A stretch of 37,725 bases of DNA from Cytidiella melzeri (lineage: Eukaryota; Basidiomycota; Agaricomycetes; Polyporales; Irpicaceae). The stretch is from contig JABYQR010000414.1 of NCBI GenBank assembly GCA_022592445.1, positions 1 to 37,725 of the forward strand, given 5' to 3'. Within the stretch, counting starts at the first letter, position 1. Each line of letters opens with the position of its first letter. Shown here piece by piece: positions 28,468 through 37,725 of the stretch. The notes beneath the pieces were generated by a model, which was not told the DNA's origin, made no database searches, and was given only the letters and a program-made list of their open reading frames with translations. The position numbers and the translations under genes were made by a program.

Positions 28468-28931
28468 ATTGTACCAGCTGGATTCTTAGGATTCTGATTT
28501 GTGTTTGAGAAGCACGCATCAGAACGACTACCAGAACGAAAGAAATGGGATCACACGATAGACCTTGTACTGGGAGCAGAAATGAAGAACTGTAAAGTTT
28601 ACCCGCTGTCACAACCTGAACAGGTTGAACTCAACAACTTTATCACAGAACACCTGCGGAAAGGATACATACAACCCTTGAAATCCCCTATGGCTTCTCT
28701 ATTCTTCTTTGTCAAAAAGAAGGATGGCTCATTGCAACCAATCCAAGACTACCAAATTCTGAACACCATGACAAAGAAGAACACATATCCACTACCGTTG
28801 ATTCCAGAACTTATTGACAAACTCAAAGGAGCAAAGATCTTCACCAAGCTGGATGAATGATGGGGATACAACAACGTACACATCAAAGAGGGCGATGAGT
28901 GGAAAGCGGCATTCAAGACCAATCTCGGCCT
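28468..28931 (+). pseudogene. gypsy-2 reverse transcriptase, N-terminal fingers only
   Basis: After VPAGFLGF, a TGA (28495-28497) and [19 protein letters not shown], the frame gives the Ty3/gypsy RT start: [76 protein letters not shown] and the first catalytic Asp in TKLD. A TGA at 28858-28860 interrupts the WGYNNV block, again where CGA would be expected. The frame ends after EGDEWKAAFKTNLGL at 28931-28935. The YxDD motif and everything after are absent. Confidence 0.85.
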
Positions 28932-29024
28932 GTGACTGCAGAACTCTGACACAATTGGACAGACATTGCACACATGTGCAGCAATATGCTGTAAATGTCT
29001 TGATTTGGTAGTCACTGTAATTGC

Positions 29025-29115
29025 CAAGTGCATGATATTAATGATACATGGTTACAGTTGTGTCACTGAACAGCTGTCAGCAACAGAAACATGTTTTGCA
29101 TGAGTCTAGTCTTCC
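29025..29115 (+). repeat. Dispersed repeat A, partial copy 4
   Basis: It shares TGATACATGGTTAC, GTGTCACTGAACAGC, CAACAGAAACATGTTTTGCA and TGAGTCTAGTCT with the other copies. It directly follows the truncated gypsy-2 RT. Confidence 0.65.
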
Positions 29116-30279
29116 ACAACAGTTTGTTGTGGATGGCACAACTAGCCCTTATCACTCACATTTTACCTCTTGTTTTACCTTTGCAAACCAGTTGCAACTA
29201 AGTTGCAAACCCCTTTGCAAATCCCTTGCACGTCTACCAAGCACCTGTATCACATGGCTACAACCACACGGCTCAGTTTATGGCTAGAGTTTGACGTCAT
29301 AGATATTGTTCACATGGATTCCTATTGTTCCCTTTATGATTAGAGTGTTCTTACAAGTATGAAACCTGAATAAAAAACTGGTCTCCTTTTAGATAGATTA
29401 TCTCACAAGTAAAGGTCTTGTCAGAGTCTAGACACTAGCTATTGTTCTCCTTGTTTTGTGCTTTCTTCACACAGCTTCTTGCAAAGCCTGCCCTGAACAT
29501 GGTCTGTCCACAGGTCCCAAAGATCATATATACTGCTGCATGTATGCCCCTAGCCCCCCATCTCAACCACTTGGTCTTTACTGGGCTAGGTAAGCAACAC
29601 CTCTTGTACTACATAGCTAGTAGTCACAACACTAACTTGGTCTTCACTGGGCTAGATATCTGAATAAGTTTTATAGCTGGTGAGAGCACTGCGCTACATG
29701 CCTGCCACCACCTTGCCGTTATCTTCCACATTGTGTCCCTGTTTGTAACGTTGAGCCCATCTCTGTGTCACAGTTGATAGCCCTGGATATGGCAGCACAT
29801 AACACCAAAGACATGTCACAACATATTGCAAACAGCCTTCACATCCAACCATTTTTATTTTTATCATAAGATAGGTTTGACTACATCATGTGGCTGAAAG
29901 GCTGTCACATGTTAACATGCATATTATGTCCTAGATAACTATCAACTCTGATTACACGCCAAACATAGACATGCATATTAACAAATGACAACTTTTCTCC
30001 TGAGCAAAGGGCCACCAACTCCATGACAGCAATCCAGCATGAGCAAGCACAGAAAGTGCAAGCAGTGAATCTGGCAGTCAATCATAACTGGGGTGGGCAG
30101 GCAAAACAGAAGATTGTGGGGATTTTGAGCTGCAAGTCTTCCAAAGAACAGCCTTTAGATGCTCAAGTGAGTGCCATTGCAGCCTGAGCAATCAAAGCAG
30201 AATGCAGAATTACTTATGGACTAACACAATTGCTTGTCACCTCTGGGTTTTAACAAGTTGATTTGTAGACTTTTTATGC

Positions 30280-30356
30280 AAGTACCTCGACTGGCCACTG
30301 GTTGTGAGTACCCAATTTATCATCAACACTGAACACCATCACAAAATCATACCAAC
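30280..30356 (+). repeat. Dispersed repeat B, copy 2
   Basis: It matches 18800-18885: GGCCACTGGTTGTGAGTACC, CAATTTATCATCA and ACACCATCACAAAATCATAC in the same order. Confidence 0.6.
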
Positions 30357-30729
30357 ACAATACTAGTGGTAGTGGGGCTGGCATGTGGCAAGTACAATTC
30401 CTGAACTTATCAACCTGTATCTACTGCTTCACCTTTAAAAATTGGAAGAAAGATAATGTGGCAGATTTGATTCTGTCATTAAATACTTTTTTGTTTGAGT
30501 GAATCATTGTGCTATATTCACTTCAACAATTCAGCTTTATTCAAGAACAAGGGAGCATATGCACAGCATAACTACAAGAGTTGTGTGGAGACTTAGCATA
30601 TCTGTTAACATCACCTTGATGTGATCAATGGCACTTGAAAGATACTGTTACATTACAAATGTGCTTGGAGTCACCTACAACATCTGTTGTGGTTAAAAAC
30701 TGTATTAACCTTATAAATGAACTTCTATA

Positions 30730-31930
30730 GTAGCTTTGATAAGTAACATTCCTGATAATACTCACTCTCATAGACTACCTTTTGATTAGTGATAATCTTA
30801 TGACTAGCTTCATTGCTTGCAGTATCTTCTGTTGGTAGCTTGTACTGAAAGGCCTGACTGCAAAGATATGGTTGTTACTGGTAAACAGTCCCCACATTAC
30901 CTTGTCTGGGATGCTCACTGCCATAATTGACCTGCCTAGACCAACCCTGTTATAAGCTAATAGCGACAACTTCAACTTTCATGACTAACAAGCCTGGAAT
31001 ACTTACTTTTATGAGTATAATTTTGCAATTGGTAAAACCTTTTGTGACTAACAGGTTCAGAATTCTCACCTTTCTGTGCAATCTTGTGACTGATAAGAGC
31101 TTTTGTTGCTCACTTGCCCATAATATTTACTTCCCAAAGTGATTGTGAACCCTTACCTTTACAAGTAACTGCTTTACTGGTAACAGTTTTTGTTTCTGAT
31201 TTGCCAGGAAATATAACTTTTATAAGCAATGGTACCAGTAACAACTTTTGTGACTAACTTGCCCAGAATAATAGTTTCACTAGAATTTCTAAGCAATATT
31301 CTTCCTGGTAACAGCTTTCATTAATGACATGCACAGAATACTTAATGTTGATTAACTTTTGATCTGTACTTTTTTTATGACTTATATGACTGATAACATT
31401 TTCAAGGTCCAATTTACCCAGAATACTGACTTGTATAAGTCTCTTACCAGTAACAACTGTCCTTACTGACTTGCCTGGAATGCTTGAATTCATCAGTATT
31501 TTTATTGAGAACAGCTTTGATTACTACCTTTCCCATAATACTTAATTGTTCATTATTTTAGGTTGCTTTATTATTTTAAACAGCTTTTGGTACTAACATG
31601 ACCAGAACACTTAATGTTTGATAGTTTTGAATCCTCACTTTCAACAGTAGTCTGGTTACCAATAACCAATTTTGTTCTGAATTCAACTGGAATACTTACA
31701 TTGATAAGTCAAATTATCATCATTGACAGGTTTTCTCACCAAATTGCCCAAAGAACTGACTTTTGATGAGTTAATTTGAACTCTTACCTTTAGGTAATTT
31801 TGTTAGCAATTTTCACTTTTGTTACTAACTTGGGTAAAATACCTACTTTGATGTATAATTTGTCATTCATTGCAACTTGTGCAACTAACTTGCCCATGTT
31901 ACTTATTTTTACTGTTGATTTTGAATTTAT
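30730..31930. repeat. Degenerate tandem array, units of about 55-90 bp
   Basis: About fifteen units share variants of GTAACAGCTTTTGTGACTAAC, TTGCCCAGAATACTTAC and TTTTATAAGTAA on the plus strand. Divergence and length variation are high, CpG is rare, and no frame is open through the array. On the minus strand each unit presents GTAAGTATTC, a consensus splice donor, about 25-30 bases before a TTAGTCAC branch-like and TTACCAG acceptor-like sequence. Confidence 0.65.
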
Positions 31931-32489
31931 CACTTGTATTAGCACTGGGTAACCACGGCCCAATTTCCGGTGGAAAAACATGAGAAATACGTGAGAAAAA
32001 ATGGCAATTTTACGGTACCTTTTTGTAGCAGAAATAGCGCCGAAAAATACTGAATATTTCATCTTGTTTTTCTTGTGAGCGAATAGATGGAAAAGTAGCT
32101 TTTTTCTCAATACATTTTTCCGGCCTTTTGGTGATGCCTAAATGGAGTGTTTCTCAATGGTATTTTCAACAGAAAAACAAAGGGTTATCTTGACGTAAAA
32201 AGGAAACAAATGTGCGCAGCGTTTTCCACATGCCAAAGGTACCAAAAGGGTGCGAGAAAAAGGTAACATCTTGATTTAGGAAAGATCTGGGAAAAATAGA
32301 GCATTATTCTTTGGGTATTTTGCAGCAAAACTCTACCGGAAATAGGCCAAGTTGTTCCGTCCTTTTTCAAGTCGCCAAATCAAGGTAAAATTGGAGAAAA
32401 ATATTTGCTCATATTTCTTTGTTTTTTCTGCCAATCAAATGCGCCATATTTCCTGAGATTTTTCCACAGGAAAAATATTCCAATGCAGG
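31931..32489. other. AT-rich unique-looking DNA, no gene seen
   Basis: The composition differs from the preceding array, with many AAAAA and TTTTT runs and GGAAAAA or TTTCC motifs on both strands. Open frames are short and low in complexity. No repeat copy of it was found in the window. Confidence 0.45.
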
Positions 32490-32625
32490 AGTCCTGAGTC
32501 GCGAGTCCGCTGTCCCGAGTCCCGAGTCCGCTGTCCCGAGCCCCGAGTCTCGAGTCCCGAGTTCCAAGTCGCAAGTCCGTTGTCCGTGACATCCGCTGTC
32601 CCAAGTCCCAAGTCCGAGATCCGAG
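32490..32625 (+). repeat. Heptamer minisatellite, consensus CCCGAGT
   Basis: About 19 units of CCCGAGT and variants (CGCGAGT, CCCAAGT, CCGCTGT), arranged with a higher-order alternation in which GAGTC and CGCTGTC units recur. It is sharply bounded and followed by CCGAGATCCGAGATCG. Confidence 0.85.
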
Positions 32626-32749
32626 ATCGAATCTCATCAGTCCTGTGCCCGGATTTGGAAGCCAACCATGTATACAACTAGTGCTCACATAGAATTGCTG
32701 TACGTAGTGTTCAGGTACATCGATAATGAATGTACTATCCAAAAGTCGT

Positions 32750-33840
32750 GACGTTCGACGGTGCGATCGCGCTTGCACTTGAAATGCCTGCCCCGCCTCT
32801 GACTGCTCAGAGCGTGCCGTTCACCGCGTTGAACCCTATACGAAACAATTCGAGAGGTCCATCTCGACGTCGACAACGCCATCGCCCCCATCCTCCGTGC
32901 CCCGTCCGCCGTGATCGTCGCGGAGGTCCATCTCGATGTCCAAATCGCATGCCTGGGCGGTTTGAGAGCTGCCCGGGGTATCTTGTGCACCACCCAGTGC
33001 GCCAACGCAGTCCTGCCGGTCGCCTAGGTCCATTTCAATGTCCAGCCCGGCCCTCAGCACGCTCTCTCCTCCATCTTGCGCCTCCTGAACGACCTCGCCC
33101 CCTTCCAGCACGTCCTGCATGTAATCCGCGCCCCACAGTGCGTAAAGCTTGTCCTGCTGGTCGCCGAAGTCCCTCTCAACGTCCACACCAACACCGTGCG
33201 CCCCTCTGTGCCCGTCCTCCGCATGTCGAACGACATTGAAGCCCTCCAGAACCTTCTGCACGCCCCACTCGCCCCACTGCACGCTCTACTCACCCTCCAG
33301 GTGGTTCAGGTTGGCGTCGACGTCCATTCGGTCTTCGTCAGCACGGCGCGAAGTCTTGTGGTGGTCGCCAAAACCCATCTCAACGTCCACACCAACACCC
33401 TGCGCTCCTCCGTGCCCATCCTCCGCCTGCCGAACGACATCGAAGCCCTCCAAAACCTTCTGCACGACACCCTCGCCCCACTGCACGCTCAACTCGCCCT
33501 CCAGGTGGTTGACAGTGGTGTCGACGTCCATTCCGTCGTCCTCGACGTGGTGCGAAGTCTTGTGGTCGTCGTCGTTTCGAATGCCCAAGACAAAGAAGAC
33601 CTGGCCGACGACCTGCACGTTCCGGTCGTTGGTGTGATCATTGAGGGCCATTTCGACGTTTCCGCCGCCCTCTACAACGCTCCAGACGCATGTCTTCGCG
33701 TCCTGTACGCCTTGTTTGCGCCCAAGTCCAAACCCTGCTCCCTGGACGCCATGGTGGATGTTTTGGGTCGCCTTTTGGCCGTCCTGCATCTTGTGCTTGG
33801 TGCTTGGTGGAGTTTCAAGTGACCAGATGATAAAATAGGC
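32750..33840. other. GC-rich region with 204-bp in-frame tandem repeat; coding strand undecided
   Basis: GTCCACACCAACACC at 33181 recurs at 33385 and the 204-bp units align closely; a weaker, older unit lies before 33181. The plus strand reads 248 codons from 33076 to 33822 (NDIEALQNLL, LQVV, GVDVHS repeated), but the related upstream unit has a TAG near 33027. The minus strand reads two long frames split by one TAG at 33286-33288 and shows recurring VDVEM or LDIEMDL motifs. Neither product resembles a protein I know. It could be a repeat-protein gene, its remnant, or non-coding tandem DNA. CpG content is high, unlike the flanking decayed repeats. Confidence 0.35.
33181..33588 (+). repeat. 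204-bp direct tandem repeat, two close copies
   Basis: Copies start at 33181 and 33385. They share GTCCACACCAACACC, CGAACGACAT(T/C)GAAGCC, AACCTTCTGCACG and GCGAAGTCTTGTGGT. The period is 68 codons, so a frame is preserved across copies. Confidence 0.8.
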
Positions 33841-34435
33841 GGTTCTGGGTATGCTTGTGAGCACTTTGGATTGTGTGGAAGTGAATGGAAACAGACTTAC
33901 TTCTGGTGATGAAGGTGTTTCCAACCGCGAGAATATGAGGGCGCGAGAATCTACGTTGCGTTTGTGAACTTGTGCCTCTTGTGCCTCTGTGCCTCAAATC
34001 CGGTGGTGCAGGGATTTCTTTTCCGTTGTGGCAACCTGGATGATTCAGTAGCAAGGATTGACGGCGTACTGCACACAATTGTGCGGTCTAAGCAGAAAAT
34101 CAGTGTGATATTGCGACAGGATCACCAAGTCACGTACCTGTGCTTTCGCTTTCGGGGCTACCAGAAAAGCAAAAAATTAGCTATACCACAAGACGGCAAT
34201 TTTCGATTTGTTCACTTCATACCGACATACTCACTCCAGCCAAATCCAATCGCACAATGTCGTTTGCTGAGGCGGACTTTGCTGGAACAATTGCATTAAT
34301 ATAGCGAGGAAAGCTGTTGTCATAAATTCAAGGCTCTGCGCCACATTACACCATTTACTCTGCTGAGTACGAATCCCCAAACCTATAATCGTCGTCTTCC
34401 TCTTCCTCTTCGTTCTCGTCCTAGTCATTGTCTTT
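33841..34435. other. Intergenic region, no gene recognised
   Basis: It lies between the GC-rich repeat region and the right-hand gene. There are CT-rich tracts near 34390-34450 and no convincing frame or repeat. It may hold the 3' untranslated region of the minus-strand gene. Confidence 0.4.
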
Positions 34436-34630
34436 GTCTTCCCCCTTCGTCTTCTTTGTCGTCCTCGTATTCGTTGTTATCTTGTGCAAAATCTTGCGGC
34501 GAAATGCGAGCCTGGGAAGCTTTGGCGGACTGTTTCTTCGAAGGAGGGGTGCCCGTCGTCTTGTTGGGGGTCCCATCCATCCAGCGTTTGTACTTGTCCG
34601 CAGCTCTGAGGAACGATAATTTAACTCAGC

Positions 34631-37600
34631 TCAAGAAGAAACAAAACGAATTGGGATGGCGTACTCCTTCAATGCCACAGGAATGGTCAAATCGACCTCT
34701 TCGCGCATACGCAGGTTGTTCCGGTCCTCCTCGTCCAGCCTGTCTAACCAATCCTTGTCATAACAATTCGAGGGAAGGTCCTTCACCGGCTGCTTCTGAG
34801 ATTTGCTTGTACCTGTGAATCTTGAAGGAGGAAACGACCGGGTCGTTGCAACGCCGAGTGGGTTGAACTTCGTCTTGAGGTAAAGAGCGTCCAAGAGTTG
34901 AAGAACCTTCTCGAATTGATTCGATCTCCAACGCATCTTCGAAGCCTTGGCCATCGCAGTGCCGTCTTGCATCACCGTCTCATTGTCGCTCTGTGCACCA
35001 GCACCGCCTGCCTCCAGCATGTCCACCCAATGTTTGCTCGAAGCATGCATTAGCGCACCCTTTAGACGACGTTTTGCAAGCTAGAAGGATACAATTTACC
35101 AAGGATCAGCAGCCCGAATAGTGTGGATCATATGACTTACATCTCTTGCCCTACTTCGCTGTTTTGCGGCATATGTCTGAGCTATCGCGTTTTCGTGAAG
35201 TTGATCAGGGACATTGGCCCCACCGATTTTGCACCACTGCCTTTGCAAGCCCTTGAAGTGAACAACGAATCGCTGCTTCGCGTCTATGATGTCTTGCGTC
35301 TTTTTATTGCTAAGTTTCATATATTCCCGAGCAAAAATGACCGCGCAGCGTTTGTTCCAAAGTGTACCGGGGGTGGTGGAAATATCTAACTTCAAAGGTT
35401 TAGTACCGGGATCCAGAGGATCTAAAGATGGACCATCGCTGTTGTGGCGCGACCTTTCAAATGTCTTGACCGTCTCTCTTGAAGGCAAATGGAAAGGGGC
35501 CTTATTGTCTTTGCGACCCATCCACCGCAGCGCACAATCTCGAATATGGCCCTAAAATTTGTCCCAGGCGTGCCGAGTTAGTCTGGCACAACAAAGCTGA
35601 GAAATGTCTGCTCACCTTGAGTCCGATGTCGTCAGCGGGCTGGTGACTCACTTTCATGCGGTTCGGAGACTTGAAGAGTTCCTGCTCTGCACCTTCGTCG
35701 CTGTCAGATCCATCTGCGTCAGCAGGGACGCTTGGCTTGCGTCGCATGCGAGGAGTTGAAGGGCTCGATCCGGCGACAGTCGATTTGCCCTTCCGTGGAG
35801 GAGTCTGGTTATGATGGTCCAGGGCTTTCTTCAGGATGTTTGGGAGACCCGAGATAAGGGCTGCAAAATCGCCACCTTTGACGAGCGTATCCTTGTAAAG
35901 AACATGTTAGCTTTGTGAGGAAGCTGTTGAAGAATCTAAACTGATCTACCGGATTCTCGTTGCAGCGATTGACTACAGAGTCCTGCGGCTACATTAATGC
36001 AATCATAGGATGACAGGGAAGCACCTACCAAACTGCGAGGTTTATTGGCTGGCGCTTTATCGGGCGCTCCATTTGGTGGATCTGGCGTGATCAGCTTCAA
36101 AAACGGCACGATAGGAGCGATGTGAATACCTGGGGCTTTACTGGGGCCTGCTTTTCTCCGATCCAACACTATCATCCCCCCCTTACGCGGAGTGTTGGGC
36201 AGTTTTGCTTGAGAAGGCTTTGATGGCGGAGGGATTGGAGGCTATCAAAGGAACGACGCTCTAGCCAAGATGTAGACAAGAAAAAGGCATGCACTTACTG
36301 GTCCGGCGCGCGCAAAGTGGCCTCGGACTTCGTTGACCGCACGCGCCTTGCCTTTGTTCTTGGGGGGCGGTGAGCTCGACATGTCATCCTCCGGTTCAGG
36401 AAAGCGAACAGCTTTCTTGTTTCTCTGTCTTTTCCTCGTCACCTCGTCAGCATCTATACCCTGTGAGGTGCTTTCTCGCTCCCAAGCGGAGCGTTCTTCT
36501 GCGCGCTTCTCGCCTCTGTCCTTGAGGGCCCGTGGGGTCGCGACCTCGTCCTCCATTTCAGGATCCTCATCCTCGTCTGCCTCTAAACTCCGTTGTTTCA
36601 GCGAGTGTCCACGAGAAACTAGAAAGAAACTTACCGCCATTAAACACTGCCTTCTCACCCTGACTTATCTGTCCTCCAGCCTTCCCCCGTACCGCATCCT
36701 TCGGAGGTTCTCCATGACCAGCTTCATGCTCAGCAGAAGCCTGCAGCGCAGAAGGGGAAAGCTCGTCTTGTGGTTTTGGTATAGCCCTACGACCTGAGGT
36801 TGAACGTTCGACCGCCGTTTGATTCGTCTCCTCATTCTCTTTATTCTTTCCGAGCGGGCTTTCCTGGATCTTACATCTGCCTGTCTTAGGCTGAGCGCTT
36901 GGAGAAGCCATAATCGAATCCTCGCCGTCGCCTTGAAGAGACTGCCTGGCATCAGGGGCGATGTCCATGGATATGGGGATCGAACCGTCTTGCGGACGTT
37001 CCGGGTCTCCCCCTCTGTGTTCCTCCGCCTGTACATGTGGAGCGTTCACTGACCCGTAATCACCGCCGGTGCAACCACTGGGACCATCGTCTTTACTATA
37101 AGATTGAATGTCAGCACCAAAGTCGGCGTGGCGCACATGTTAAGAAGCATTTTTTTGCTTACTTTTGTGGCATGTGCGCTTTCGCAGAGCCCCCTTGATC
37201 TCTAACAGCCGTCAGTCGAGCAGCCTGCTGCTGGGCTACATGGTCTCTGAAGCGTTGGAAATTCATCTCTCCACGCCTAGCTAGCCGCGACGGCCTTGCA
37301 CCATGGCCAGAAGCACGGCCCTGCTTCTTATGTGGAAAGTGGGCAGGAATCTTGCTGCGTTTACTGTCTCTCGCCTCATCAGGACTGGCTTCGGCGCGTC
37401 GTTTGGTGCTCTGGATGTTTGAATTGTGTTCAACATCCATCAAGTGAGCAAACTAACGGATCCGAAGGTGCAGTGGTTTATGAGCATACCTCCTCGTCTA
37501 TCAGCTTCGCCGCCTCATCAGTGCTCATCTCTTCATCAGCGTCAACATCTGCTTGCTCTGCCGGTGTAACGACCGTGAAGCTGGGGTTGAATACGTCGCC

Positions 37601-37725
37601 ATCATAACGGACTTCACGGTTCTGCCCCTGCGAGAAAAGTGCTGTGAGGAGAAGTGGTCCGTAGATTTTGTTGAAGCTTACCAAAAAGATCGGCCGCTGT
37701 TGTGGCCCAAATTCAAAATCTGGTT
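34631..37725 (-). CDS. Multi-exon gene of unknown function, 5' end beyond the right edge
   Basis: Nine phase-consistent exons on the minus strand: 37725-37682, 37627-37490, 37410-37163, 37095-36635, about 36587-36299, 36241-36029, 35891-35616, 35551-35141 and 35080-34631. GT...AG introns are about 45-140 nt. No internal stop, about 840 codons visible. The first half is acidic and disordered with many basic patches (KRRAEASPDEARDSKRSK, RKRQRNKKAVRFPEPEDD), suggesting a nuclear protein. The second half looks folded (HIRDCALRWMGRKDNKAPFH, TLWNKRCAVIFAREYMKL, AKRRLKGALMHASSKHWVDM, NQFEKVLQLLDALYLKTKF, NCYDKDWLDRLDEEDRNNL). It resembles uncharacterised agaricomycete proteins that often lie near transposons; I know no function. 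A further C-terminal exon is possible at about 34608-34434 (YKRWMDGTPNKTTGTPPSKK), reached from a weak donor. Confidence 0.65.

Larger units (their letters stand above)
21837..28931 (+). mobile_element. Ty3/gypsy retrotransposon (gypsy-2), interrupted and 3'-truncated
   Basis: In order: an LTR-like region (21837 to about 22450), gag (about 22698-24062), an overlapping ORF (24065-24523), protease (about 24650-25550), a 2.9-kb insertion (25554-28467), then the RT fingers (28471-28931). After 28931 the sequence turns into unrelated repeat DNA, so RT palm, RNase H, integrase and 3' LTR are missing. The protein is clearly different from gypsy-1. Frameshifts in gag, a changed protease triad and stops in RT show that it is dead. 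Confidence 0.8.
28936..30719. other. CpG-poor repeat-derived DNA with fragments of repeats A and B
   Basis: No supported gene. A partial repeat A copy is at 29025-29115 (CATGATATTAATGATACATG, ATGTTTTGCATGAGTCTAG), with a further short match at 29775-29830. Repeat B copy 2 is at 30280-30356. Around 30020-30190 a short plus-strand stretch (HEQAQKVQAVNLAVNHNWGG) could be a decayed coding remnant, but it is too short to name. Confidence 0.5.

Noticed and set aside
30927..31500. Short open frames in the AT-rich tandem array
   Set aside because: They are not conserved between repeat units and the composition is that of the repeat, not of protein coding.

Overview
The window looks like repeat-rich nuclear DNA of a mushroom-forming basidiomycete (Agaricomycetes). 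The reasons are a near-complete Plavaka-type transposase with 48-78 nt introns, a spliced gene whose last exon resembles the basidiomycete DUF6532 domain, a basidiomycete-type family 2 glycosyltransferase fragment, and Ty1/copia and Ty3/gypsy retrotransposons. I see no rRNA or tRNA gene and no CRISPR array. Family names come from motif recognition; no database search was possible.

Layout. (1) 1-4474, minus strand: 5' part of a Ty3/gypsy element (gypsy-1) with a 725-bp LTR, a hairpin-rich leader, a long leader ORF without an early ATG, a broken gag and a broken protease; the RT lies off the left edge. Its LTR edge cuts an exon of (2) a minus-strand DUF6532-like gene starting at 6031. (3) 6171-9265, plus strand: a Plavaka transposase with four exons, intact except for one in-frame TGA. 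(4) 9625-10216: copy of a dispersed non-coding repeat (repeat A). (5) 10231-18759, plus strand: a full-length Ty1/copia element with two LTRs, five or four ATGAGTCAT sites in each LTR, a half-tRNA(iMet)-type primer site, about 2.95 kb of leader holding two extra ORFs and a third start-less ORF, then gag-pol that is open through integrase and broken in RT/RNase H.

(6) 18760-21836: CpG-poor repeat DNA with a possible minus-strand ORF, more repeat A and a 143-bp minisatellite. (7) 21837-28931: a second gypsy element (gypsy-2), cut between protease and RT by (8) a 2.9-kb segment with about 55-bp terminal inverted repeats. That segment carries an intron-containing, truncated glycosyltransferase 2 gene, which is itself interrupted by a 680-bp solo LTR of the gypsy-1 family with perfect GTCTG target duplications. 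The order of events is readable: gypsy-2 first, then the TIR element, then a gypsy-1-family insertion followed by LTR-LTR deletion.

(9) 28932-32625: repeat fragments, a degenerate 55-90-bp tandem array and a CCCGAGT heptamer minisatellite. (10) 32750-33840: a GC-rich 204-bp tandem repeat, open on both strands apart from isolated stops. (11) 34631-37725, minus strand: the 3' nine exons of a multi-exon gene of unknown function that runs off the right edge and looks intact.

Most promising for novelty: the copia element's extra ORFs (stop-start junctions TGA-AG-ATG and TAATG, two long ATG-free leaders, splice signals), its array of Gcn4/bZIP-type sites, the TIR element that captured a glycosyltransferase gene, and the divergent Plavaka/DUF6532 gene pair.
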